Part shown: positions 32,911 through 43,733 of the stretch, piece by piece
How the letters are laid out: each line of letters opens with the position of its first letter
Numbering within the stretch: position 1 is the stretch's first letter
Source: Agriotes lineatus
Taxonomy: Eukaryota > Arthropoda > Insecta > Coleoptera > Elateridae
DNA length: 64,000 nt
Assembly: GCA_940337035.1 (NCBI GenBank)
Contig: OW679203.1
Coordinates: forward strand, 78,073,061-78,137,060
Direction: 5' to 3'
Translations under genes and position numbers: made by a program
The notes under the pieces: model-generated
Database searches by the model: none
What the model saw: only the letters and a program-made list of their open reading frames with translations
Told to the model about the DNA's origin: nothing

Positions 32911-35200
32911 AATAACCAAAGCAAAAAATTTATGTTTTGTAACGAGCGCTTAAAAGGTTAATACTTCTATGATTTCCACAATTACTTGTGTAGCGAACAC
33001 GTGCCCACGTGCAGCATCCATAAATTGACTAGCAAAAGGCCTACAAAACCAGAGCAGAAAATCGTAAAAGTGAAAACTTTTGCTTGGCCGGCCACTGGAG
33101 GGTCTAGGAAACTCAGTGACGACCCTGCCAGATAAGAAGGCACAGTAAATTCCTCTTGCTAACGCAAAACGCTTGGACAAAATGAAGTAACACTTTCACG
33201 CACCAGACGTCCGGCTTCGGCAAGAGGGTAATGAAGCAATGTAACTTTTCCAGACGGCCAAGAAGCATTTAACCCTCCGCATTGATGCGGGCGCGTTTTC
33301 ATATTAGCACAATAGTTGTTTAATCGCGCACTGTATGTGTGGAATTATCATTCTACATTTATGCATATATGTTTGTAAACATTATTAAATTGTGTTAAAA
33401 TAAATAAATAGTTGTTCTAAAATAGTATAATTTCTAAACACTCTGGATGTTATCATCTACACTCGTGGACCAGCAGCAACTTTACTAGTACTGTCTTTCT
33501 TGAATAGTAGTTAGACGCACAACTTTTGCCGATAAAATGGGCGTAGGAATCCTCTTCTTTCCCTTTTTCTAATTCATTCCAAATTGGTTGGTTGGCAGTT
33601 CTGCCACTGTTTTTGTTGCAAGCCATTTTCTTCATATCTGAGTATTTTTTACTGCTGAATTGATTATGACTTGCGTCTTAAAGTTTAAATCAGGTCTTCG
33701 TAGTGTTTTTCTCTGTGTACATGACCTATCCGTTGATAATGTCCTTTTCCTTTCTTGTTTCTTTGATACACCCTCCTGGAGGGAAATTTTAGCTGTTCAT
33801 TTTATTTCTAGTGTATATCTCCAATACCATGTCTCAAAAGGTTCTAGGAATTTTTATATTTTTCTCAGCGTCCTTATTGCCGAACCTAGAGACCTTTAAT
33901 GTACATGTAGTTATTGATTATTCCTTCCTAGTTATAATATCAATATTTTTAGCATAGTAGCGTTTCTTGTTAGGAATCGTTATGTGTTATGTGGTTCATC
34001 TAATGTGACTGGATTGTCACTGGGCCGCTTCATTTGAGCGTTCTTTTCCCCGTTAGGCTTTATAGTGTTCTATGCATTCTTTTTATGCCACTAACTGTCT
34101 ACCCTAAGCGTCGTTTTCTATTTTGTTTATAAACTTTTCTCATGAATCTTTGTGTGTTGGTATAACTATTCGTTTGACACTTTCTTGGAGTATTCCTCTT
34201 TCCAATTTGTCTCCTCTTTCTCAATACTTTACTAGTTGTGTTAGTTAGGATATGTTGTAGTTCCATTCTTCACTACGAGAATTTGTTGTATATAGTGTGT
34301 AAGCCGTCGACGATAAAGATTTGTATGCTTTCATCTTGTTCATCTTTAATTTAGATTGTGACGTTTGTTAAATAATAATGTGGGAATGTATATGCCGCCA
34401 TTGAAATCGCGTAGCCAATGCCTCTTGAATTCATTCATCCGAGAAGCAACCAGTCCTAAGCCCTAGGGGGCTCCAGCGAGCTCCAGCCAACGCACATAAA
34501 GCCCTGCTTCATCAAGCAAAGCGGGTTAGCAGAACCGACCGGCCCCAACTTCATTCCGAGAAGCGAGCTTCAGCCAGTACTCCGAAACCTCTCTAAAATA
34601 CCCGTTTTATTTGTTTACCGTATTGTACATACGTTTTGTGGAAAAGTTATTAAGTTTAGTGATTAATGAGATATAATAGTGGTTAATAAACAAGTTTATC
34701 AAATGTTCACTTAGTCTAATTAACCAAGAAAATCAATGTATTCTGGCTACTAAATTACTCAAATGCATTAGCATTGGAAAAACTCAATTTAAAGACCTAG
34801 TTTCCTTGCAATTTGGTACCATTCTTGTTGAAAAAAGGCTAGTGATGCTACTTCCTTTAGAATTTCTATATGCTCTCTATTCTAACATTCTGAGGGCACA
34901 ATTTAAATTTATTGTTGGTAATTCATTGATCAATTAGCGATCTATATGACGCCTTCTCCCGCATGAGGCGTGTTTTGCATATTTTTTTCCACATAGCGAT
35001 ATTGTTATATTATCATTGATTAAACATACAGAACTATCTCAGTTCATAATCATTTGAATTTATATGTACTTCTCCAACTTCTCAGTAATCAAAACTGCAT
35101 ATTATTGCAGAAAATATTGGAAGGTTTTGGCAAATATTTTATCGGCTCGTTTACCCTCACTTTTCAAGCAACAACCGTATGTTGATTTAGTACCACTTTA
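32911..35200. other. AT-rich, nothing recognised
   Basis: Open frames are short (33453-33635, 33660-33899) and unsupported. A GC-richer patch at 34420-34600 with repeated CTCCAGC strings was inspected but could not be assigned. Confidence 0.35.
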
Positions 35201-35204
35201 CATA

Positions 35205-35410
35205 ACGTGACCATACGTCCCGCTTTGGGCGGGACAGTCCCGCTTTTGAGCTGTGTCCCGCTGTCCCCAAAAATGCAAACATGTCCCGTTTTGAAAAAAG
35301 GCCATCCGTGGCAGTGAATTAATCGCATCAGAAAAGCTGCGAGCGCCCTGAGCGCGTGATGCGCTACTGGACGGGGCCCAGTGGGCGGGGGTGAGGCACA
35401 GCGGCGTAGT
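35205..35410. mobile_element. GC-rich hairpin segment, possible DNA-transposon end
   Basis: GTGACCATACGTCCCGCTTT opens a run of self-complementary CCCGC/GCGGG blocks (GGGCGGGACAGTCCCGC, TGTCCCGCTGTCCCC) that can fold into hairpins, inside otherwise very AT-rich DNA. Similar TGACCATACGTCCCG ends are, from memory, a recurrent transposon terminus in animals, probably hAT-type, but I cannot place the family. ACAGGCGTCCCGCTCTGAG at about 36385 might be the other end. Confidence 0.3.
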
Positions 35411-37035
35411 AAGTAATTATTAGTAATATAATATTAGAATTAAAAAAAACTGGATTCAATAGTGTTACTGGAAAGGTTTTATAGTTTTTTCCGACTTTTT
35501 TCCAATTCAATTTAGGAGAACAAATTCAGGTACGGTTTATTTTTTTAAAGAGGAAACTAATTTTTGTAAAAATAATAGTTTTTGTCAAAAGCACAGTTTA
35601 AAATTTATTTAAAATAAGATAAAATATTCTTATACGATCAGATGTTTTTTTAAAATATTTTGTAGGATTACTTTGAAGCAAACGGGGTCTTCTTCACATT
35701 TGTTAATTGAGCAAATATTCAACGTTTATTGAAACAACAAGAAAAAATCAACAATATTTCTATTATTTTCATTATTTTTTGTTTTATTTAATTTTTTTTG
35801 TATTATAATTTCCAAATTCCCATACTGTTGGGCTTTTCCTGGTGGAATTGTTTTTTTGTGTATGATTTCTTTGTGTGTTTTTGTTACTTGTTAAAATATA
35901 GAGCACTTTTTTGATGTTGATATGCGTTGAGCATTTTTCTTTCTTTTTTTAAATTATTTTGATTGCGCAGGTGGTGGTTTTTGTTCTTCTATTTAATATA
36001 CCGAACATCTTTTCTTTCAATTGCGTTAGGCACTTTTCTTTCTTCGTTAGTCTGATGGCGCATATTATGTTATGGAAAATTTTTTAGGTTAGGAAAAAAA
36101 TATAAATTTTGACTTTGCTACTTTTTGGGAAAAATAATATAATCAAGTTTTAGGTTGAAAATGCGAAAATTTGAAAATTTTATTTTACTTCATCACAATA
36201 TCATTAAAAAAATTATTAAAAAATGTAATTCTTACACAATACCTTACGATAGAAAAAATTAAAAAATCGAATTATACCGAAAACTATATTTTCAAAAAAT
36301 AAAATAATTATTATTAATAAATAAAACATTGAACTTCCATTAATAGATATATGTTTTATTCTTATATCAATAACTAAAATCTACAGGCGTCCCGCTCTGA
36401 GAGAAAGAAATAATGGAGATTTTAACTTTACAGCGAATTTAATTTTATGAGTCAAGTATACCTTAATTATTATTTACGTTATCTTACTTATCACAAAACG
36501 CTATCATATTTTGTAAACTTGTTATTGACCTCAACACGTTGTATCTTGTATCAATGCAAATAGGCTTACGCATAACAATGTCTACAATTAGACATGTTTT
36601 CTCAAGGTGAATTCTCAACATATTTGTATGCGATTAGAAATTGCATTTAATTGGTCATTACGGAGCCCACAGTGGGTCAGTATTTCTAGGAAGTGCCCTG
36701 TATATTCACAAAAGTCCTGTCAACGGTCCAGACAAAGACTGATAAGCATTCTGAGTCAGTGATTGGGCATCAACGTGCTGGGCGAACACGCGGACCTCTT
36801 TGTGTCTGCTTTGACATAAGTGATGTCAACGTAAGACCATATCCGCCCTTTTTAGCACTAGTTAATCACTTACGCTGATAACAATGGTTTGATTAAACGT
36901 GCATTGTGCAGTGCTAATCGCCCCCTCTGCAAGAGTGCCATTGCAGCGCGGAAATAGCTGAATCCATACAATTTTAAGGTATCTTGTAGGTTATGTCAAG
37001 GATATTCTGGTTTGATAATCAGTTACTCTTTGCAG
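35411..37035. other. AT-rich DNA, then upstream region of the SLC37-type gene
   Basis: The first kilobase is extremely A/T-rich without features. The last 300 bp precede the SLC37-type coding exon and end in a good acceptor, TTACTCTTTGCAG (to 37035), implying that at least one non-coding 5' exon lies further upstream. I could not locate it. Confidence 0.4.
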
Positions 37036-37077
37036 AACAGCATTTAATCCACATCCCGACCAACTAGTACCTTAAGT

Positions 37078-37669
37078 ATGACCATTGCCATAAGGGATGT
37101 GCCAGTCGGTATAAACCTACTGCAAAAGATCACCGATAAGTGTTGCCCTCGCCTGCGCTTCAACAGACAACTATGGTAAGTAGCTTTGTGCAAAAGACAA
37201 CAGAACTCATTCGAGCCCTACAGGTACCGTACAAGCGTGCTCGTGCTCACGTACATCGCCTACATGTGCTACCATCTGTCCAGAAAGCCAATATCCGTCG
37301 TGAAAGCCGTTTTACATCAGAACTGCAGCAACCTAACGCCACCGGCCGATGTGAATCCTGACCACATAACCACATGGTGCGACTGGGCCCCCTTCGGTAG
37401 ATTCCAGGCCCTGATTTGTGTGCAACATAATTGATTTTATTCTTTCAGATGGCTCTGACGCCAGCGCATCGCAGCTCTTAGGCGAACTGGATTCGGCGTT
37501 TTTGTTTGCCTATGCGGCCGCTATGTTCGCATCGGGCTTCATCGCCGAGAGAGTGAATTTGCGATATTTTTTAGCACTTGGCATGTTGATGTCGGGCGTG
37601 TTTAGTTATCTACTGGGCATTGCAAAATCGTACAACATTCACAACTTGACCTATTTTGTGTTCGTGCAG
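37078..37669 (+). CDS. SLC37-family sugar-phosphate exchanger, N-terminal exons
   Basis: Members of this family exchange glucose-6-phosphate or related sugar phosphates for phosphate across the ER membrane. Three coding exons are readable. Exon 1 (37078-37175) gives MTIAIRDVPVGINLLQK and on to a split Trp33; exon 2 (37224-37396) gives TM1 and the lumenal loop; exon 3 (37449-37669) gives the next membrane segments. Introns are 48 bp (GTAAGT...CTACAG) and 52 bp (GTAGAT...TTTCAG), and exon 3 ends CAG|GTATGT in phase 0. Family hallmarks are YHLSRKPISVV (residues 49-59), the loop with two N-glycosylation sequons (NCS, NLT, residues 66-71), WCDWAPFD (84-91), LLGELDSAFLFAYA, and GFIAERVNLRYFL. An in-frame TAA at 37045-37047 supports the ATG at 37078. 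The remaining roughly 350-400 residues were not found, so the model is partial. It appears closest to insect SLC37A2-like proteins. Confidence 0.85.
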
Positions 37670-38003
37670 GTATGTGTACTATTTAAATATTTTCTTATTT
37701 ATGTTTGTGGACTGTTATAAAAATAACTGTTTAATTGTATGTAAACAACTATGGCCTTTTCCGTATTAGACAAGGTCATTTCTGAAGGTATGTAAATAGA
37801 TGAATTATTGAGATTGAGTTAAATATGGAGATCATTGACTTCATCAGATATATCCCAAATAAACTACACTTGTAGCGGAGTGTTTCTAGAGTAGCATCTT
37901 ATAATGCGTTTGTATTGTTAACAATTGGTTTTTAATTTGATACTGTGGCTGGTCTTTGTAAAGCTAATTAGGATGTATTTATATTACGTACATAATAATT
38001 CTA
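37670..38003 (+). other. start of long intron 3 of the SLC37-type gene
   Basis: The GTATGT donor at 37670 opens an intron for which no acceptor exon (expected GGxxQTTGWP-type sequence) could be found on the plus strand through 64000. Confidence 0.5.
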
Positions 38004-38186
38004 TACAGGGTGATTCACTGGAGAGTACTTAGAAAATAAACAACCCAATATACTTACTATAGGATGATGTGATATCTAATATAATATTTAGGCGGAAGGG
38101 AATAATAGATATTGCAGAATCCTATGGTATATTGGGTTGCCTATTTTCGAAGTGCAGCATTGTAGTCCTTCGTGAGGCACCCTGTA
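38004..38186. mobile_element. TACAGGGTG-type miniature transposon
   Basis: The element runs from TACAGGGTGATTCACTGGAG to AGGCACCCTGTA. An inner inverted pair, AACCCAATATACT...TATAGGATG and ATCCTATGGTATATTGGGTT, makes it a fold-back of about 180 bp. The TA at each outer edge fits a TA target, as for Tc1/mariner-type miniature elements. Confidence 0.6.
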
Positions 38187-38625
38187 TGTGCATAGAACGA
38201 GCCATGTATTCGTTGACCAAATTTTGGCAACGAAAATAGAACTTACTTAGTTTTAATTGAGACCAGCTATTATATCCATAAGGTAAAGTAATTTAAAAAC
38301 AACATCGTCATATACCCTGGGGGATTTTATGCTGTCATTTCTTTCCAGTATTCTTAGTCTTTCCTCTTCGATTATGTGTAAACATAGGATCATTGGCTTT
38401 ATTATCATTTTGTATAATCTTATTTTAGTTTTCCTGTTTAGGTTTTCTTTGTTATAAGGTGTTTATAGCTATATGTCCTATGTCCTGTTTGTAACCGTTG
38501 ATTGATATTATCTTTTCTATTGTTTGTGTTGTTTGTTTGTGCACTCAGATATTAAAATGATTCTACCATTTCAATAAGTTTCCAGTTGCATTCCATATAT
38601 TTTGTCTTCTGTATTGCAATGGCAA
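38187..38625. other. spacer
   Basis: AT-rich, T-biased sequence without a recognised feature. Confidence 0.35.
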
Positions 38626-40110
38626 TTAAATATTTTATTTATAGCAAGAAAGTCAGTAATTTTACACTAATAAATTCACTTGAGAGGAGTAGCAGTAATT
38701 ATGATTTGAGTGAGAAAGGTTGGCATTAGATAAGGCAGGATTCACAAGGGTTACGTTCAACGTTTCAGTCAATGATTGATGCTAGTTATGGCAAATGCAG
38801 CTTAATTTGTGTAGCTGACGGATTTGAGTTTAGTAACGTCAACGATAATGTGAATTTAAAATAATACAAGGATGGTTTGTGAAGTACAAAAATTATAAGA
38901 GCTTTATGATTAAAAGTTTGGATCACCAGCAAACGGCAAGACAACTGAAGGGTAAAGGAACAGTGCAAAGCAGTACGAGGAAGTAAAGATTGCAAAGAGC
39001 AATTAGGCTACTTGTCAAAAAAAAACAGACATCGTGCTGTGCTAAAATAATCATGTGAAACAGTGCATTTAAAACTGAAGTGATTAAAAATCGGAGATTT
39101 GAAGTGTAAAAGTGTTACGTTGGACAATTTCCAAGAGAAAGACAGTTTAGTTCCCAAGACATTATATCAAAACTTTAGTTCTTAAGTAAAAACTTTAAAT
39201 CAAACCTTATTTCTTAATTGTAAATCTAGGTTACTAGGATACGAGACAGTCAATTGTTTAATATCGAAAACAAGCTTGTAAAATTTGTGCTTTTTGCCAG
39301 TTGAGCTCACAGTTTTGTGAAAAAAAATTGAATAAAAAGTTATTTGTGTCAGCCAAAAAGTGTTTTCCATATTCACCAGTGTTCAAGGTATCTTTGAGTA
39401 TAATTTTCATATTAATAACATATACCAGTGAACAGAAACCAGCCCAACAAGATTTCATCAGGTGCGTCTTACAGCGAGGCCAAATTCGGACAAGATTTCG
39501 AGCAGTTCAGGAAATCGGCCAGCTAGATCGTTTTTACTACGTGTGGAGGAGCCCTGTAGTGATCCGTGGAGAACCAAGTTGAAAGGAGCCGTGGCGTCTC
39601 TCCATTGTGCGAGCCTGCATCGAAGCACCACTTCCAAAGGTAAAAATTTACAGGAAGCAGTTGGAATAAGCCCACTAGGTTCGGGTTTCATCAAGATTGG
39701 TCTGTCTACAAGATGTGGCACCAGGCCCCATCTCCCAGAGGCTTTCCTGCGATTTTTAATCGATGTAGCGTCCTTTCATTTTGCCATTTGGACCAAAGAT
39801 TTCGACCATTCATGCCGGAAATAGAACAAAAGCAGATCAGAGCGTCGTTTTACGTCACTGAAACAATACCAGGTCAGCCGGAAGCTATGTCACATAATTT
39901 GCAGTATTTACCTGATGTAATTTTGCCATTTTTGGTGTTTTTGGAATTCAATTTACACAAATTTTTATACGTGCAGATCATCTTTGTGGTTACAGTTAAT
40001 TTGAAGTTTAGGGCTGTCAGAAACGAATTTAAGCAAATGCCATACTAGTGAAATTGTCATACGCAAAAGCATTTGCAATACTAGTTGTTGAACCTACCCC
40101 TGTTGAAAAA
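38626..40110 (+). repeat. repeat family Z, copy 1
   Basis: About 1.48 kb that aligns along most of its length with 43734-45110. Shared landmarks include AAGGTTGGCATTAGAT, GTTATGGCAAATGCA, GATGGTTTGTG, GTGAAACAGTGCATTTAAAA, GAAAGACAGTTTAGTT, ATCGGCCAGCTA and, at the end, GTTGAACCTACCCCT. The first two-thirds is AT-rich and the last third GC-richer. Frames in the GC-richer part (39462-39824) are not conserved between copies, so I do not call a protein. Confidence 0.7.
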
Positions 40111-40310
40111 GAGTTTATTTCATGGTAGACCGGAGCTTTAATTCAATTAATTGCAAATAAAGAAAATACATAAGAGCGACAAACCATTTATTAATCAAAT
40201 AACTATAACATCATTTTAATAAGCCCTGAGATTGTCACAGAATTCTATTATTAAAACCATTTGATTTATATTATTGTTGTGATTAGTCCTATTTATTATT
40301 TATATTTTTA
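40111..40310. other. spacer between Z copy 1 and LINE fragment
   Basis: AT-rich; no feature recognised. Confidence 0.35.
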
Positions 40311-40865
40311 CTAAAGCCTTATATTAGTTAAGAACATCATTACCAGCCCTCTTCTTTTACTTTCTTCCTCTAACTTGGGAAATATTTTTTGTAGCTTGTT
40401 TGGCGCTCTTACTATTACAACTAAATCATCCGTGTATGCGATTATTTGTGAATGATTGCGGTTTATTGTTTTATTATTGTTTATTTTCCTCATAATTCCC
40501 TCCATCGTTACGTTGAATAATGTAGCTGAAAGTGCATCGTCTTGTCTTATTCCTGTGTTGGTGTGATCTCTATTTCACATTTGTTGACTTTTATCTTTAT
40601 CGGAGTTTTCGTTAATATCATTCTTATTAGATTTACAAATTTTGTGGGAAATTCCATGTTCTTCATGTCTTGTATCAATACTTGTCTTTTAACTTTGTCG
40701 AAGGCGTTTTTGAAATTTACAAATAAGATATTTCGGCCAATTTTATGTTCGTAACTTTTTTCGAGTATCTGTTGCATTACGTGTATACCACCCACGGTGA
40801 ATATTCCCGATCTGAAACCATATTGATAGTCATCGATGATGTTTTCCAGAAATTCTGATATCTAC
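40311..40865 (-). pseudogene. LINE RT-domain fragment
   Basis: On the minus strand the order is DDYQYGFRSGIFTVG (block 1), IHVMQQILEKSYEH, then FVNFKNAFDKV (motif A; the first Asp of the usual VDFKQAFD is replaced by Asn), FVNLIRMILTKT, a short gap with a frame change around 40505-40547 where the GxxQGD-type block should be, then IIAYTDDLVVIVR (motif C with YTDD for the usual YADD), and LEEESKRRGLV. Breaks between 40505 and 40547 and the loss of everything after the thumb show a dead copy. Its endonuclease half appears to be the minus-strand relic at 42.9-43.45 kb. Confidence 0.7.
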
Positions 40866-42890
40866 GACTACATTTACACGGTCCGCTAACACTGGTGTTA
40901 CAACATCGGTTGTTGTTAAAACCAGTGTAAATTGTTGTGTAAATGGGGTTCAACGTCGGTTTTACTAGAACCCGTTTACTAACTACACCACTTTGCCAAG
41001 AGGCGTGACATTAGTAAACGGCTGTAAAATGTATGTGTAAATGGATACCTTCGACTTGCACCGGCAAGGCCACACGATTGGGAGCCAGTTTATTATCGCC
41101 TAAATCGCTTTTTAAGACAAAAAAACAATTTGTTACAACGTAAATACTCTTTAAAACAAAATCGTCATTTTGTTACCACATAAAAACTACACAATCGGGA
41201 AAATTACACATCCGTTGCCCCAACCCCGTTACGATGGGCTGTAACCAAGGTTGCCCCGCCTTAAAACGCTCAGGGAGAAGGGCTGGTTCTTTACGACCTT
41301 AGAATTAGGGCTACGATCCTGTAAACGAGGTATGAATGTTAAATATTGAAGCACCACCATTTTCTTACTGAATCGGGAAAATCAACATAGGTAGGCTCAC
41401 TCTGAAAGTGGAAGGAAGTAATCCCACCTTTCTACTTCTGACTTGCAAAGCTTGAGCGGCGAGCAGCCGGGCTGAACTTACCTTTAATTGCATTTGCTTA
41501 CAATCATCTGAATTCCTGTACATCGGAAAAATAATATGGAATATATGCGTGCAAACATCATCAATTCATCAATGAAAACACAAAAATAATTAACAAAGAA
41601 CTGTATTGAGGTAGTAAAATATATAAGTGGCAATGGACATTAGAAGAATTACTTATTACAGTTGAAAATATGCGAAAAAGGTTAGTGGGGTTGAGGCGCA
41701 ATGTTTAAACTAAACACAGGTGATTAAAATGACAACAAACGATATAACTATTGCAAAAAACGGTGACAACTTTAAATATTCACAAAGGAACTACGTTACA
41801 ACAATCACAATTGACAACAAAGACTCGAAGTGTGACACAACAACAGTGATTACTTAATCTCACAACGCAAAACTACATACAGACGTTAAAACTTGACAGT
41901 AAAGGCTAAAATTTAAGTTCTAGGCGGTAATTTCTGTGCAACCTCTTAACATTTACATAAACAATGGCACTACGTACCAAGGCGACACTTCGAAATCACT
42001 TCACTATAAATTTCATATGCGTTACAACTGGTATCAACTAACAAATACCTGTTAGAGGAATTCAGACGTTTTACGTTACTTATCTCAAGCTGCAGGTCGC
42101 ATCTCAGCTATTACCTCAAAAAGAACGACAGGAAACCGCATAGAGGCGATACTCAAGTGGGTGTGAGCGGCATTACATCCCCAGGTAGGGTTAATTGAAC
42201 GAGGCTCGTATAACGGGCAAATTCGATACGACATTCGGGATTCTTTAGCACACAGGTGAGATTTTCACTTAAAATCTGCTTTACGCCTAAATTGGAGTTG
42301 CTTAGCTCCACGGTACAGGAGAAACTCTCGGCCAAACATTCACTCGTACGTCACGTAATCACAGTCTTGACTACAGCAACAATGTGACTTTGCCACGTTC
42401 AACATTTAACTTACGCGGCGAGGCAAATGCCTCGCCGGAACCAACGATCTGAGTGCCCGCCGATGATTCATGTTACAGCCTAAGATGCTAAAACCAAATA
42501 AAAATTCGCATGTGCTACTCAGCTTCGCACCTTGTTCCACTTATGGACCGCGTGGAAACGTTCCATGATGAAATGCTAACTCAGCCATATGCCTCGAAGC
42601 TTCGGGAAAGTTTCGCCTGCATGATGACAAATTCGCGGACAATGGTCCTATAGAGCGGCAATTAAGATATGATTAGCGAAATACGTCCTTTCATCCGCTG
42701 CAGAAAACATATCTAAATTTAGAACACGCATGAATAAACTTGAATTGATGATCCCAAAATAAGCCGAGAAACGCTACTATTTAAAACGAACGCAATAAAG
42801 CTTTGGCTACACCACTAAACTGTTAATTTAGGCATAAGTTATGCAGGAAAAATACTACAATCTGAGTTACGAATGCGGGAAAATGCAGGA
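40866..42890. other. 2-kb segment between two halves of one LINE
   Basis: This interval replaces the part of the LINE expected between endonuclease and RT (about 750 bp). It begins with hairpin-rich matter (ACATTTACACGGTCC, GGTGTTACAACATCGG, TTTACACA-type strings to about 41048) that could be a miniature element with ATTTACAC ends. The remainder has no coding signature. Confidence 0.4.
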
Positions 42891-42894
42891 AAGC

Positions 42895-43450
42895 GCTAAA
42901 TTTCGAAAATTGTCCTCACAATGTATTGGTTTATGATCAAATGTGGTACTACTAATTGCAAGGTTTAATTCTTCAGCAAAGTTACATAGCCATTGACCAT
43001 TTTTATTAGTGTTTTAATAAAAGGTAAATTTCCCAGTAATATTTTTATAGTAGCTCTCCTTTTCCAGTTGTGCATTGAAGTGGCCAATTATTATTAATAT
43101 ATAATGCTTATATGTTTTCTGGATTGTTTCATTTGCCATTATCAGCTCTTCATAGAATTTTTCTTTTCCCCTTGATCTGCCGATTCAGTTGTTTGCTAAT
43201 TTTTGCTTTAATTCTTATGTAGCGTACTCTTCCATTAATTGGGTGGAATTCTGTAATCATCTTTAAATTTATTTGTTATTATCAATCCGGTTCCATTTGA
43301 TCCCAGTTTTTCTTTAAAAAACAACATATCAAAGTCAAAATCTTGTATAAAACAAATCATAGCCAACTCCTGTAATAGGTAGAAACTGCTTTGTTTTTTA
43401 AAACAGGTTTTTTTCAATGTTGAAGATAAAAGTAGACTTATGGGTATCAA
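42895..43450 (-). pseudogene. LINE endonuclease-domain fragment
   Basis: The minus strand encodes, across frame changes, KLGSNGTGLIITNKFKDDY (the G(S/N)xGTGF block), INGRVRYIRIKAK, a relic of the YNLTIINxHAPT strand, HFNAQLGKEELYKNITGKFT, NKNGQWLCNFAEELNLAISS and TTFDHKPIH. These are the ordered strands of an APE-type LINE endonuclease. The catalytic Asp/His residues after HKxIH are lost. The orientation matches the RT fragment at 40.3-40.9 kb. Confidence 0.55.
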
Positions 43451-43733
43451 AATTATGGAAAATACATACTATTGACACCTATCACAACGTACAAAGTATT
43501 CCATTTGTGAAAATTACAACAAATAAATTCGATCTTTAAAAAAAAAGGCTTTTGGGTACCTACCCTGTATAAAATATTTTAGTTTGGGGATAAAATAATT
43601 CTAGCTTAGACAACTAAAGTTTCATGGAATATCAACAAGTTATGGAGTAGATATTGCAATGGTTTAATGCCCACACCAACTCTAGCTGCCTAACTAACAC
43701 GAAAATGAAAGAGTGATTCAAATGAGCACAGAA
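43451..43733. other. spacer
   Basis: AT-rich; TACCCTGTATAAAATA near 43560 is an isolated end-like motif of the TACAGGGTA type. Confidence 0.35.

Noticed and set aside
34420..34620. CTCCAGC-rich block as a long terminal repeat
   Set aside because: No partner copy, no TG...CA borders and no retroelement coding nearby.
37140..37434. Frames beginning 37140 and 37186 as independent small genes
   Set aside because: One is out of frame with the SLC37-type protein. The other starts at a TTG inside what is better explained as a 48-bp intron and reads past a good donor.
39462..39824. 120-codon frame in repeat Z copy 1
   Set aside because: The matching part of copy 2 does not keep the frame, so no selection for a protein is visible.
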